Notes: generated from the sequence alone by a model not told the origin. 64,000 bases of DNA from Pseudomonadota bacterium (GCA_029779845.1 JAKOZT010000133.1:1-64000); one strand, 5' to 3'; shown: positions 31,832 to 40,730, counted from the first letter of the stretch. Translations and numbers: made by a program.

Positions 31832-31877
31832 GCGGGCGCGGCCGTGCTGCGGCGCAGCACGAATCCGCCGCTGCGGC

Positions 31878-32104
31878 TACAATGCGGCCCGGCGCGCGGT
31901 TTCGTCCGCGCGCCGTCCGTTCATCTCCTTCGACCTCGTTCCGTCTTTCTCTCGTTCGGAACATCCCGCCGCAACGGCGTGGGCACGGTTGGCGGCGATG
32001 CCGTCGCTACGAGCCTTCCGACGAAGTTTCCCCGCGACCTGATCCAGGCCTGCCGTGACGGCGGGCCCGGCGGCGTTTTTGCCGCCGACTTGCGAAAGAC
32101 GACG
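31878..32104 (+). promoter_or_regulatory. Promoter and long structured leader of the RNA helicase gene
   Basis: TACAAT (31878-31883) is a good -10 element. A perfect 10-bp hairpin (31890-31899 with 31906-31915, loop TTTCGT) would sit right at the predicted transcript start. The leader would then be about 215 bases. No clear -35 box was found. The element is inferred from sequence only. Confidence 0.5.
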
Positions 32105-33439
32105 ATGAGTTTCGAGAACCTGGGCCTGCACGAGGCCCTGACCCGTGCCGTGGCCGATGCCGGCTACGACAGCGCCACCGATGTGCAGCAGCGCGCCATT
32201 CCGCCGGCGCTGCAAGGCCGCGACCTGATGGTCTCGGCCAGCACCGGCAGCGGCAAGACCGCCTCCTTCATCCTGCCCGCGCTGCAGCGCGTGCTGGCCG
32301 CGCGCGGCGACAACGCCAAGCGCCGCGAGAAGGGCGTGGTCTACGGCCCGCGCATCCTGGTGCTGGCGCCGACGCGCGAGCTGGCGATGCAGGTGGCCAA
32401 GGCCGCCGACACCTACGGCCGCCACGTGCAGGGCCTGCGCGTGGCCACCGTCGTCGGCGGCGTGCCCTATCCGGCGCAGATCAAGGCGCTGCGCGGCCCG
32501 CTGGACATCCTGATCGCCACGCCCGGCCGACTGCTCGACCACCTGCAGACCGGCAAGGCGGTGCTCGAGCACGTCGAGATGCTGGTGCTCGACGAAGCCG
32601 ACCGCATGCTCGACATGGGCTTCATCGACGACATCACGACCATCGCCGACCACGTGCCCGCCGCGCGCCAGACGGTGATGTACAGCGCCACCTTCGCCGG
32701 CAACGTCGGCGGCCTGGCGCGCAACATGCTGCGCGATCCGCAGCGCGTCGACGTCGCCTCGCACACCGACACGCACGTCAACATCGAGCAGCGCCTGCAC
32801 TGGGCCGACAACCACCACCACAAGAACGCGCTGCTCGACCACATCCTGACCGAGCGCGACCTGGAGCAGGCGGTGATCTTCACCAGCACGCAGCGCGACG
32901 CCGACTGGCTGGCCGACCGCCTCGCCGAACTCGGCCACGCGGTCGCCTCGCTGCACGGCGGCATGCCGCAGGGGCGGCGCAACCGCGTGCTGCAGGGCCT
33001 GCGCAACAAGCACCTGCGCGTGCTGGTGGCCACCGACGTGGCGGCGCGCGGCATCGACGTGCCGACCATCAGCCACGTGATCAACTACGGCCTGCCGATG
33101 AAGGCCGAGGACTACGTGCACCGCATCGGCCGCACCGGCCGCGCCGGGCGCAACGGCCTGGCGGTGACGCTGGCCGAGCGCATGGACGTCGGCATGATCC
33201 GCCGCATCCAGCACTTCACGACGCAGGACATCCCGGTGGCCACCGTCGCCGGCCTGGAGCCCAAGGCGCCGGCGCCGCGCGTGTTCGCCGGCGCGCCCGC
33301 GGCGCGCAACGAGCGCCCCGGGTTCGGTGCCGGAGCGCGCCGCGGTGCGCCCCCGCGCGGCGGCAACGGCCCGCGCGGCTTCGGCGGCGGCCCGGCCAAG
33401 AAGCCGGCGCCGCGCCGCAGCAGCCCCTTCGCCCGCTGA
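32105..33439 (+). CDS. DEAD-box ATP-dependent RNA helicase (RhlE type)
   Basis: This 444-residue RNA-unwinding ATPase likely acts in ribosome assembly or RNA turnover. Motifs in order: Q motif (TDVQQRAIPPALQGRDL), Walker A ASTGSGKT, PTRELAMQ, TPGRLLD, DEAD box VLDEADRMLDMGF, SAT, ATDVAARGIDVP and HRIGRTGRAGRNG. The C-terminus is a Gly/Arg/Pro-rich tail (from about 395), typical of RhlE proteins that bind RNA nonspecifically. The start at 32105 gives the usual short N-terminus; an in-frame open stretch upstream lacks motifs. The long leader suggests post-transcriptional control. The stop is one base from the convergent kinase stop. Confidence 0.95.
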   Translation: MSFENLGLHEALTRAVADAGYDSATDVQQRAIPPALQGRDLMVSASTGSGKTASFILPALQRVLAARGDNAKRREKGVVYGPRILVLAPTRELAMQVAKAADTYGRHVQGLRVATVVGGVPYPAQIKALRGPLDILIATPGRLLDHLQTGKAVLEHVEMLVLDEADRMLDMGFIDDITTIADHVPAARQTVMYSATFAGNVGGLARNMLRDPQRVDVASHTDTHVNIEQRLHWADNHHHKNALLDHILTERDLEQAVIFTSTQRDADWLADRLAELGHAVASLHGGMPQGRRNRVLQGLRNKHLRVLVATDVAARGIDVPTISHVINYGLPMKAEDYVHRIGRTGRAGRNGLAVTLAERMDVGMIRRIQHFTTQDIPVATVAGLEPKAPAPRVFAGAPAARNERPGFGAGARRGAPPRGGNGPRGFGGGPAKKPAPRRSSPFAR

Positions 33440-33440
33440 G

Positions 33441-34811
33441 CTAGGCCGGCAGCACCGCGTCGTCGGCCGGCAGCACCGCCTCGATGCGCGTGCCCTGGCC
33501 GGGCGACGAGAAGATGTCGAGCCGGCCGCCGGCCGACTCGAAGCGGTAGCGCATGCCGGCCAGGCCGTGCGAGCGCGGCTGCACGCTGTCGACGTCGAAG
33601 CCTGCGCCGTCGTCGCTGACGCCGATGTGCACATGGCCGTCCCGCGCGGCCAGGCGCACCTCGATGCGCGTGGCCTTGGCGTGCTTGATGGCGTTGGTCA
33701 GCGCCTCCTGCACGAAGCGGTAGACGGTCAGCTCGGCCTCCTTGCCCAAGGGCACCGCCTCGATCAGCGTCTCCACCGCCATGCCGTTGCGCTGCGCGTG
33801 CTCGCGCGTCAGGATCTCCAGCGCCGGCACCAGGCCGAGGTTGTCCAGCGCCGAGGGGCGCAGGTCCTCGATGATGCGGCGCTTCAGCGACACGCCCTCG
33901 TTGAGCATGCGCCCGAGGTGCTCGAGCCGCTCCAGCGCCTCCGGCCCGGCGCCGGCGATGCGCGGGCGCAGCCGCGCCGCGTCGAGCTTGGCGGCCGTGA
34001 GCAGCGCGCCCAGCTCGTCGTGCAGCTCGCGGGCCAGGCGGTGGCGCTCGTCCTCGCGGGTGTTCTGCAGGTGGCGCGCCAGCTCGCTGAGATCGCGCGT
34101 GCGGCGCCGCACCTCGCGCTCGAGCTGGTCGCGTTCGGCCTGCGTCGCCAGGCGCTGCATCTCGCGCATCTGCTCGGCGGCGCGGTGCTGGCGCAGGTAG
34201 AGCATCAGCACGAACAGGCTGGCCAGCGTCATGGCGCCGACGCCGACGCGGTTCATCAGCAGCGTGCGGTAGACCTCGGCGCGGCTTTCGATGGCCGAGG
34301 CGGTCTCGTGCGCCAGCAGCTGCTCGGAGAGCGTGCGGATGCGCTCCATCTGTTCGCGCCCGATGCCGGTGATCATCACCTCGCGCCACGCGGCGTGCTG
34401 GCTGCGGTCGTACAGCGTCAGCACCTCCTGCAGCTCGGACGACTTCTGCTGCACCAGCTTTTCCAGCTCGCGCATCGTGTCGGCCTGCGCCGAGTCCCGG
34501 AAGTGCACGCGCAGCTTGGCCAGCGTGGCGGTGATCTCCTCGTTGGCAGCACGGTAGGGCGCGAGGTATTCGGAGCGGCCCGTCAGCAGGTAGCCGCGCT
34601 GGCCGGTCTCGGCGTCGAGCATCAGCCGGTGCAGCAACTGCATGTTGGTGCGCGCCTGGCCGATCTGGCCGAGGTCGTCCATGGAGCCGGTGGCGAACCA
34701 GTAAGAGGATTCGCTGATGGCGATCAGCACGAGGCCGACCGCCACCGCCAGCGGGTAGGCCCAGGCGCTGTGGCTCCAGCGGGTGGCGTGTCGGCGCAAG
34801 GATGCGAGCAT
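33441..34811 (-). CDS. CHASE3 sensor histidine kinase (HisKA_3/NarL type)
   Basis: This 456-residue membrane sensor has TM1 (about 17-33) and an extracytoplasmic CHASE3 domain (about 45-180, with LDAETGQRGYLLTG). TM2 (about 189-206), a coiled coil and a HisKA_3 dimerisation domain follow, with phospho-His264 in RLARELHDELGALL. The ATPase part carries FVQEALTNAIKHAKA (N box) and DDGAGFD (G1). Its ligand is unknown. The start at 34811 has a strong GGGAGGAC ribosome site. The adjacent upstream gene on the same strand encodes a receiver-only response regulator, its probable partner. Confidence 0.93.
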   Translation of the reverse strand: MLASLRRHATRWSHSAWAYPLAVAVGLVLIAISESSYWFATGSMDDLGQIGQARTNMQLLHRLMLDAETGQRGYLLTGRSEYLAPYRAANEEITATLAKLRVHFRDSAQADTMRELEKLVQQKSSELQEVLTLYDRSQHAAWREVMITGIGREQMERIRTLSEQLLAHETASAIESRAEVYRTLLMNRVGVGAMTLASLFVLMLYLRQHRAAEQMREMQRLATQAERDQLEREVRRRTRDLSELARHLQNTREDERHRLARELHDELGALLTAAKLDAARLRPRIAGAGPEALERLEHLGRMLNEGVSLKRRIIEDLRPSALDNLGLVPALEILTREHAQRNGMAVETLIEAVPLGKEAELTVYRFVQEALTNAIKHAKATRIEVRLAARDGHVHIGVSDDGAGFDVDSVQPRSHGLAGMRYRFESAGGRLDIFSSPGQGTRIEAVLPADDAVLPA

Positions 34812-34879
34812 CTGTCCTCCCGGCGTTGCGCGGGCAGCGCCATCATCGCCGGAGTCGGGCGCGACCGGGTGGACCGCGC

Positions 34880-35302
34880 TCACGACGCTCCCGCGGGCGA
34901 GCCGGGGCCCGGCGCCGCGTCGGCGAGCAAGCGGCAGTGCTCGATCAGCGCGTCGACCTCGTCGGGCTTGTCGAACACCGCGTCGGCGCCGCGCGCCAGG
35001 CAGCGCCGGCGCATGTCGGGCGAAGCGTAGTTGCTCAGCACCACGCGGCGCACGGGGTGCTGAGCCTCGGACAGCCAGTCGAGCAGCCCCAGGCCCGAGC
35101 CGCGGCGCAGGAAGATGTCGACCACCACCAGATCGCAGCCGCCGTCGGCGCTCTCCAGCCATTGCCGCGCGGCGCCTTCCTCGTCGGCCCAGCCGACCAC
35201 CTGCACGCGCGCGATCTCTTCCAGCGTGGCGACCAGATTCTCGCGAATCACGGGGCTGTCCTCGACGAGGAAGACGCGAAGGCGGACGTCGGAAGCGCAC
35301 AT
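34880..35302 (-). CDS. Single-domain response regulator (receiver only)
   Basis: This 140-residue CheY-like receiver has the acidic pair in FLVEDSPVIREN, phospho-acceptor Asp62 in LVVVDIFLRRGSG and the conserved Lys in AVFDKPDEVD. No DNA-binding or enzymatic output domain follows, which is unusual because HisKA_3 kinases normally pair with LuxR-type regulators. The start at 35302 is chosen over a longer reading that would add 17 unrelated residues. It precedes the kinase gene by 68 bases, so the two are likely co-transcribed. It might act as a phosphate relay or sink or through protein contacts. Confidence 0.9.
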   Translation of the reverse strand: MCASDVRLRVFLVEDSPVIRENLVATLEEIARVQVVGWADEEGAARQWLESADGGCDLVVVDIFLRRGSGLGLLDWLSEAQHPVRRVVLSNYASPDMRRRCLARGADAVFDKPDEVDALIEHCRLLADAAPGPGSPAGAS

Positions 35303-35392
35303 GATTCGGAGACGCACTTTGCGCGCGGCATCGCTGCGCTGCCATAGGCGCAAGCCCTTCGCCGCCGTAGGACGTTTCCTACAGCCGGTGAG

Positions 35393-36289
35393 TCAGCCGA
35401 CGCGCTGCACCTGCACCTGCACCTCCATGCCGAGGTAGGCGCCCGGGCTGCCGAACCAGCTGCCCGAGATCGGCGCCGCCTGCCGCGGCTCGCGCGCCAC
35501 GCCGACGCGGATCAGCGTGTTGCCCCCGAGCAGGTTGTTGGTCGGGTCGAACGGCACCCAGCCGGCGCCGGGCAGATAGGCCTGCAGCCAGGCGTGGGTG
35601 CTGCCGGCGCCGGTCGCCGCCGCCGGTGCGGCGTCGCCGTTGGTCTCGTCGAGGGCCGGGTCGTACAGGTAGCCCGAGACGAAGCGCGTCGCGATGCCGA
35701 GGCGGCGCGCCGCTTCCATCATCAGCAGCGCGAAGTCGCGGCAGGAGCCTGCTCCCCTGGCCAGCGTCTCCAGCGGCCCCTGCGTGCCTTCCTCCTCGCG
35801 CGCGGCATAGGTGAAGTGCTCGCGGATGTGCTGGTTCATCGCCACCAGCAGCTCGCGCGTGCGCGTCGGGCCGTCGGTGCGGATGAACTGGCGCGCCCAG
35901 GCGCTCAGCTCGCCCTTCGGGTCGTCGTGGTGCGGGCGCAGGTAGTGCTCGAGGTCGAAGCGTTCGGCCACGCTGTAGGCGAACGGGAACTGCTCGGCCG
36001 ACGGATCGAGCGGCAGCTCGAGGTTCTGCGAGTGCGCATGCTCGATCGTGAAGCTGCACGCGATGCGCAGCTCGGCCGCATCGGCCAGCGGCTGCACGAT
36101 CGCGATCGAGTTGGAGTGCGGATCCTGGATCAGCCGCACCGAGGCCTCGGGGCTGACCTGCAGGTCGGTGGCGAGCACGCGCAGGTCGTGGCTGTCGCGC
36201 GGGCGGAACATCACGCGGTGCTCGCCGAAGCGCACCGGTTCGCTGTAGCGGTAGGTCGTCGTGTGGACGATGTCGTAGCGAACCGTCAT
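35393..36289 (-). CDS. Transglutaminase-like cysteine protease family protein
   Basis: This 298-residue protein has an N-terminal beta domain of the bacterial transglutaminase kind (TTTYRYSEPVRFGEHRVMF) followed by the transglutaminase core. The triad is visible: Cys in ARGAGSCRDFALLMM, His in GSTHAWLQAYLPG and Asp in GWVPFDPTNN. Such proteins act as peptidases or amide-transfer enzymes; the substrate is unknown. There is no signal peptide, so it is probably cytoplasmic, and it is unrelated in role to LapG. A small palindromic repeat separates it from the FKBP gene. Confidence 0.9.
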   Translation of the reverse strand: MTVRYDIVHTTTYRYSEPVRFGEHRVMFRPRDSHDLRVLATDLQVSPEASVRLIQDPHSNSIAIVQPLADAAELRIACSFTIEHAHSQNLELPLDPSAEQFPFAYSVAERFDLEHYLRPHHDDPKGELSAWARQFIRTDGPTRTRELLVAMNQHIREHFTYAAREEEGTQGPLETLARGAGSCRDFALLMMEAARRLGIATRFVSGYLYDPALDETNGDAAPAAATGAGSTHAWLQAYLPGAGWVPFDPTNNLLGGNTLIRVGVAREPRQAAPISGSWFGSPGAYLGMEVQVQVQRVG

Positions 36290-36303
36290 CTCGATGCTTC
36301 TTG

Positions 36304-36380
36304 CGGGCCGAGCGCCGGGCCGCTCCCAAGCCGGCCCGCGGCCCCCTCGGGGGGCGGGCGCCGTACCCGGCGGCCGGGGG
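36304..36380 (-). repeat. Palindromic intergenic repeat, family CCCCTCG/CGAGGGG (copy 1)
   Basis: Read on the minus strand it has a CCCCCGAGGGGG palindrome followed by GGGCCGGCTTGGGAGCGGCC and GGCGCTCGGCCCG. Related copies lie at 37705, 55378 and 57283. All four lie in junctions between minus-strand genes. Confidence 0.75.
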
Positions 36381-36383
36381 CCG

Positions 36384-36737
36384 TCATACGCCGAGGAGTT
36401 CCACCTCGAACATCAGCGTCGCGTTCGGCGGGATCACGCCGCCGGCGCCGCGCGCGCCGTAGCCGAGCTGCGGCGGGATCACCAGCACGCGCGTGCCGCC
36501 GACCTTCATGCCTTGCACGCCTTCGTCCCAGCCGCGGATCACCATGCCCTGGCCGAGGCCGAACTGGAAGGGGTCGTTGCGGTCCTTGCTGCTGTCGAAC
36601 TTGGCGCCCTTGACGCCGTCGTTGTAGAGCCAGCCGGTGTAGTGCACGGTGACGTACTGGCCGGCGCACGCCTCGGCGCCGCTGCCGGCGGCGGTGTCTT
36701 CGTATTGCAGGCCGGAGGCGGTGGTGGTCAGGGGCAT
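36384..36737 (-). CDS. FKBP-type peptidyl-prolyl cis-trans isomerase
   Basis: This 117-residue single-domain FKBP speeds prolyl isomerisation during protein folding. The sequence has [34 protein letters not shown] in two pieces, [13 protein letters not shown] and the active-site strand [11 protein letters not shown], ending [17 protein letters not shown]. There is no signal peptide, so it is cytoplasmic. It starts with an AGAGAGAG purine-rich ribosome site, 40 bases after gluQ in the same direction. Confidence 0.95.
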   Translation of the reverse strand: MPLTTTASGLQYEDTAAGSGAEACAGQYVTVHYTGWLYNDGVKGAKFDSSKDRNDPFQFGLGQGMVIRGWDEGVQGMKVGGTRVLVIPPQLGYGARGAGGVIPPNATLMFEVELLGV

Positions 36738-36777
36738 GGCGCTCTCTCTTTTCGCAGGCGGTTGAAAGGGGCCGCCA

Positions 36778-37668
36778 TCATGCCACCGCCTCCCGCCAGG
36801 CGGCGGTGGCGGCGGCCAGAAAGTCCGCCACGGCAGTACCGTGAATCGCGCCGAGCCCGAGCACGCGCGCCGCCTCGCGCAGCGCGGCGAGCGGGTCGCC
36901 GAGGTCGAGCGGCGCCGCGCCGTTCTGCTTGGAGAGCTTCTCGCCGTTGCCGCCCAGCACCAGCGGCGTGTGCAGGTAGCGCGGCGTGGGCAGGCCCAGC
37001 GCGCGCTGCAGCAGGATCTGGCGCGGCGTGTTGTCGGCCAGGTCCGCGCCGCGCACCACGTCGGTGATGCCTTGCGCGGCGTCGTCGACGACCACCGCGA
37101 GCTGGTAGGCCCACAGGCCGTCGGCGCGCTTGAGCACGAAGTCGCCGACCGTTTCGCAGACGTGCTGGCGCTGCGCGCCGAGACGTCGGTCGTGCCATTC
37201 GATGTCGGGCTCGTGCCCGCAGTCTCCGAACGAACTGCGCATGCGCATCGCGCGCGGCGCGCGGCCGTGCAGGCCGGCGCGGCAGGTGCCGGGATACACC
37301 AGCTCGCCGCCGCGCGGCTTCGACTGCCCGCGCGCCGCCAGCGCGCGCTCGATGTCGCTGCGCGTGCAGGCGCAGGGGTAGGCCCAGCCGCTCGCGACGA
37401 GACGGCCCAGCGCCGCCTGGTAGAGCGCGCCGCGCGTCGATTGCCAGACCGGCGGCGCGTCGGGCACGAGGCCGCAAGCGGCGAGTTGTCGAAGGATGAA
37501 CTGGTCGGCCCCCGCCACGCAACGCGGCGCATCGACATCCTCGATGCGCACCAGCCAGCGCCCGCGATGCGCGCGCGCGTCCAGCCACGAGGCCAGCGCC
37601 GCCACCAGCGAGCCGGCGTGCAGCGGCCCGGTGGGCGAGGGCGCGAAGCGGCCGACGTAGCCGCTCAT
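36778..37668 (-). CDS. gluQ: Glutamyl-Q tRNA(Asp) synthetase
   Basis: This 296-residue truncated glutamyl-tRNA synthetase paralogue (YadB) attaches glutamate to the queuosine base of tRNA(Asp). It carries the class I signature [18 protein letters not shown], the DVDAPR motif, zinc-ligand cysteines in YPCAC and YPGTC, and the second class I motif [10 protein letters not shown]. The anticodon-binding domain of GltX is absent, as expected. It is followed by the FKBP gene. Confidence 0.95.
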   Translation of the reverse strand: MSGYVGRFAPSPTGPLHAGSLVAALASWLDARAHRGRWLVRIEDVDAPRCVAGADQFILRQLAACGLVPDAPPVWQSTRGALYQAALGRLVASGWAYPCACTRSDIERALAARGQSKPRGGELVYPGTCRAGLHGRAPRAMRMRSSFGDCGHEPDIEWHDRRLGAQRQHVCETVGDFVLKRADGLWAYQLAVVVDDAAQGITDVVRGADLADNTPRQILLQRALGLPTPRYLHTPLVLGGNGEKLSKQNGAAPLDLGDPLAALREAARVLGLGAIHGTAVADFLAAATAAWREAVA

Positions 37669-37704
37669 TGGACTACCCTGCGCACTGCGTGCTCCGGAAT
37701 GAGC

Positions 37705-37733
37705 GCTTGGGAGCGGCCCGGCGCGCTCATGCG
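37705..37733 (+). repeat. Partial copy of the GGCTTGGGAGCGGCCCGGCGC repeat family (copy 2)
   Basis: Only the right part of the element, GCTTGGGAGCGGCCCGGCGC, is present in the 69-base gap between gluQ and the LysR gene. The CCCCTCG/CGAGGGG palindrome is missing. Confidence 0.6.
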
Positions 37734-37737
37734 GGCG

Positions 37738-38718
37738 TCAGCCGAACCACGTGTGGCGCTCCAGCAGCGCGCGGCGCGTCGCGGGGCTTTCCAGCTGCCC
37801 CAGCCACCACTGCAGCGCCAGCCCGAGCGGCAGGCGCTTGCCGCGGCTGCCGGTGCCGGCGCGCCAGGCGTAGCCCATCTGCGCGCGCGGCCGCGTGCGC
37901 TCGACCTCCTTGACCACCAGCCGCCCCGCCTCCACGTGCGGCCGCGCCATCGGCTCGGGCAGGTAGCCGCAGCCCATGCAGCGGATCTGCGCCTCAATCT
38001 TGGCCTGCGTGCTGCTGACGGTCAGCACGTCCTGCCCCGGCAGCAGGTTGACGGTGATCGGCGTCATGCGCTGCGCCGAATCGGCCACCGCCACCGCGCG
38101 GTGGCGCAGCAGCTCGGCGTCGTCGATCGGGCCGTCGTGCGCGGCCAGCGGATGGTGCGGCGCGACCGCGAAGACGAAGTCGACCTCGCCCAGCGGCGCG
38201 TACTCGATGCCCGCCGGCGGCGTGGCGTGCGTGCCCACGCCGATGGCCAGATCGGCCTGGCCCGACAGCAGCGCCTCCCAGGTGCCGGCCAGCACCTCGC
38301 CGCGCACGCGCAGCCGCGTGCCGTGCTCGACGTGCTGCGCGCTGCAGCGCGCGTAGAAGGCCTCGCACAGCTCGAACACCGTGACCTGCGAGATGATGGT
38401 GTCCACCGCCACCGTCAGCTGCGTCTCCCAGCCGGTGGCGACGCGGCGCACGCGGTTGGCCACCGCGTCCATCTCGGCGAGCAGGCGGCGGCCCTCGTTG
38501 AGCAGTTCCTCGCCCGCGGCGGTGAGCTGCGCCTGGCGCGAGCTGCGGTCGAACAGCAGCACGTCGAGCGAATCCTCCAGCTGGCGCACGTTGTAGGTCA
38601 GCGCCGAAGGCACCTTGCCGAGCTCGCGCGCCGCCGCGGCGAAGCTGCCGGTGCGCGCGATGGTGTCCATCATCGCGAGGGCTTCGGGCGTGAGCACGTT
38701 GCGGCGGTCGGTGGTCAT
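37738..38718 (-). CDS. LysR-family transcriptional regulator
   Basis: This 326-residue protein has an N-terminal winged helix-turn-helix (TGSFAAAARELGKVPSALTY with recognition helix VPSALTYNVRQLED) and a LysR effector-binding domain (from about 95). It is divergent from the pirin gene, and two overlapping LysR-type palindromes lie in the shared 102-base control region. It therefore probably controls the pirin/flavodoxin/FMN-reductase cassette and itself. The co-inducer is unknown; a redox or quinone signal is a guess from the neighbours. Confidence 0.94.
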   Translation of the reverse strand: MTTDRRNVLTPEALAMMDTIARTGSFAAAARELGKVPSALTYNVRQLEDSLDVLLFDRSSRQAQLTAAGEELLNEGRRLLAEMDAVANRVRRVATGWETQLTVAVDTIISQVTVFELCEAFYARCSAQHVEHGTRLRVRGEVLAGTWEALLSGQADLAIGVGTHATPPAGIEYAPLGEVDFVFAVAPHHPLAAHDGPIDDAELLRHRAVAVADSAQRMTPITVNLLPGQDVLTVSSTQAKIEAQIRCMGCGYLPEPMARPHVEAGRLVVKEVERTRPRAQMGYAWRAGTGSRGKRLPLGLALQWWLGQLESPATRRALLERHTWFG

Positions 38719-38748
38719 GGTGCGGTCGTGCGGCGGCTGGGGCAGTGG

Positions 38749-38775
38749 TTCATCTTATTTGAACGGGAACTTCAA
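38749..38775. promoter_or_regulatory. Two overlapping LysR-type operator palindromes
   Basis: TTCA-N7-TGAA (38749-38763) is a T-N11-A type palindrome. TTGAA-N7-TTCAA (38759-38775) overlaps it by 5 bases. Both lie between the divergent LysR and pirin genes in an otherwise GC-rich stretch, the classic place for a LysR binding site. Confidence 0.6.
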
Positions 38776-38820
38776 GCCCGGGCCGCTGCCCGCCGCGCCG
38801 GCCGCTTCTACAGTGAACGC

Positions 38821-39528
38821 ATGATCACCTTGCGCAAATCCTGCGACCGCGGCCACGCCGACCACGGCTGGCTGAAGAGCTTCCACAGCTTCTCGTTCGC
38901 CGACTACGTCGACCCGCGCCACATGGGCTGGGGCAACCTGCGCGTCATCAACGAAGACCGCATCGCGCCCGGCACCGGCTTCGGCACGCACGGCCACCGC
39001 GACATGGAGATCGTCAGCTACGTGCTCGAAGGCGAGCTGGCGCACAAGGACAGCGTGGGTGCGGGCCACAGCGGCGTGATCCGCGCGGGCGACGTGCAGC
39101 GCATGAGCGCCGGCCGCGGCGTGCGCCACAGCGAATACAACCACGCGAACGATGCCGTCACGCACTTCCTGCAGATCTGGATCACGCCCGACCAGGCCGG
39201 CATCGAGCCGGGCTACGAGCAGAAGCACTTCGACGACGCCGACAAGCGCGGGCGGCTGCGCCTGATCGCGAGCGCCGACGGCCGCGACGGCTCGCTGCGC
39301 CTGCATGCCGATGCGGCTCTCTATGCCGGCCTGTTCGACGGCGCCGAATCCGCCCAGCTGCCGCTCGCTGCCGGGCGACGCGGCTACGTGCACCTGGTGC
39401 GCGGCGAGGCGATCGTCAACGGCCAGGCGCTGCGCGGCGGCGACGCGCTGCTGCTGCACAGCGAGCCGGGCGTGTCGATTGCCGGCGGGCGCAATGCCGA
39501 AGTGCTGGTGTTCGACCTCGCGGCCTGA
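38821..39528 (+). CDS. Pirin-family protein (bicupin)
   Basis: This 235-residue bicupin has the pirin signature: HSFSFADYVDP near the N-terminus, then metal-binding histidines in GTHGHRDMEIVSYVLEGEL and the glutamate-containing SAGRGVRHSEYNH motif. Bacterial pirins are reported as quercetinases or redox-responsive regulators; the activity here is unknown. A second cupin half follows (about 130-235). It is the first gene of a plus-strand set with two flavoproteins and is divergent from the LysR regulator. Confidence 0.93.
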   Translation: MITLRKSCDRGHADHGWLKSFHSFSFADYVDPRHMGWGNLRVINEDRIAPGTGFGTHGHRDMEIVSYVLEGELAHKDSVGAGHSGVIRAGDVQRMSAGRGVRHSEYNHANDAVTHFLQIWITPDQAGIEPGYEQKHFDDADKRGRLRLIASADGRDGSLRLHADAALYAGLFDGAESAQLPLAAGRRGYVHLVRGEAIVNGQALRGGDALLLHSEPGVSIAGGRNAEVLVFDLAA

Positions 39529-39554
39529 ATCCTTTCCAACCCACGGAGTTCCCG

Positions 39555-40109
39555 ATGTCCAAGATCGTCATCGTCTACCACAGCGGCTACGGCCACACCA
39601 AGAAGGTCGCCGAAGCGGTGGCCTCGACCTCGGGCGCGCTGCTGCTGCCCATCGACGCCGAAGGCAACCTGCCCGAAGGCGGCTGGGAGCAGCTGCTGGC
39701 CGCGCGCATGATCGTGTTCGGCTCGCCCACCTACATGGGCGGCGCGAGCTGGCAGTTCAAGAAGTTCGCCGATGCCTCGTCCAAGCCCTGGTTCGCCCGG
39801 CAGTGGAAGGACAAGCTCGCCGCCGGCTTCACCAACTCGGCGACGATGAACGGTGACAAGTTCTCGACGCTGCACTACTTCTTCACGCTGTCGCAGCAGC
39901 ACGGCATGCTGTGGGTCGGCCCCGCGATGATGCCCAGCAACGCCAAGGCTTCGACGCGCAACGACCTCAACTACGTCGGCGGCTTCTCGGGGCTGATGAC
40001 GGTGTCGCCGTCGGACGCCTCGGTCGACGAAATGCTGCCCGGCGACATCGCCACCGCCAAGGCCTTCGGCACGCGGCTGGCCGAGGTCACCGCCAGGCTC
40101 GCGGGCTGA
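39555..40109 (+). CDS. Flavodoxin-family (WrbA-like) NAD(P)H-quinone oxidoreductase
   Basis: This 184-residue FMN protein begins MSKIVIVYHSGYGHTKKVAE, the flavodoxin phosphate-binding loop, and has GSPTYMGGASWQFKKFAD, a WrbA-like second FMN loop. It is slightly shorter than WrbA. It probably reduces quinones, protecting against one-electron cycling. It sits 26 bases after pirin and 6 bases before another FMN reductase. Confidence 0.9.
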   Translation: MSKIVIVYHSGYGHTKKVAEAVASTSGALLLPIDAEGNLPEGGWEQLLAARMIVFGSPTYMGGASWQFKKFADASSKPWFARQWKDKLAAGFTNSATMNGDKFSTLHYFFTLSQQHGMLWVGPAMMPSNAKASTRNDLNYVGGFSGLMTVSPSDASVDEMLPGDIATAKAFGTRLAEVTARLAG

Positions 40110-40115
40110 ACCGCG

Positions 40116-40715
40116 ATGGGCGCCCCCTTGAAGCTGCTGGCGCTGTCGGGCAGCGCGCGCGCCGGCTCGTTCAACGGCCAGCTCGTCGAGGTGGCCGCGC
40201 AGCTCGCCGAAGCGCGCGGCGCCACGGTCGAGCGGCTCGACCTGCGCGCGCTCGGCCTGCCGCTGTACGACGCGGACATCGAGAAGGCCTCCGGCGTGCC
40301 CGACGGCGCGCGCCGCCTGCGCGACGCGCTGCGCGGCGCCGACGGCGTGCTGCTCTCGGCGCCCGAGTACAACGGCTTTCCGACGCCGCTGCTGGTCAAC
40401 AGCTTCGACTGGCTGTCGCGCCTGCAGCCCGAGGGCGAGGTGCCGGCCGGGCTGGCCGCCACCACCGGCAAGCCGCTCGGGCTGATGAGCGCGTCGCCCG
40501 GGCCGCTGGGCGGCCTGCGCTCGCTGAACTTCACGCGCCAGTACCTCTCGATGAACATCGCGATGCTGGCGGTGCCGCAGCAGTTCGCGCTGTCCAAGGC
40601 GAATGAAGCCTTCGACGAGGCTGGCGCGCTGAAGGACGCCAGGCAGCAGGCGATGGTGGAAGGCGTGGTGATCGCGCTGCTGCGCGTCGCCGCCGCATTG
40701 AAGGGCAGCGCTTGA
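40116..40715 (+). CDS. NADPH-dependent FMN reductase family protein
   Basis: This 199-residue flavoprotein has the fold motif LLALSGSARAGSFNGQLVE at the N-terminus and the APEYNGFPTPLLVNSFDWL loop, typical of the ChrR/azoreductase/NADPH-FMN reductase family. Likely substrates are quinones, chromate or azo compounds. It is preceded by the flavodoxin gene with only 6 bases between, so both are probably transcribed with pirin. Confidence 0.93.
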   Translation: MGAPLKLLALSGSARAGSFNGQLVEVAAQLAEARGATVERLDLRALGLPLYDADIEKASGVPDGARRLRDALRGADGVLLSAPEYNGFPTPLLVNSFDWLSRLQPEGEVPAGLAATTGKPLGLMSASPGPLGGLRSLNFTRQYLSMNIAMLAVPQQFALSKANEAFDEAGALKDARQQAMVEGVVIALLRVAAALKGSA

Positions 40716-40730
40716 ACTAAAGTCGCCGTC

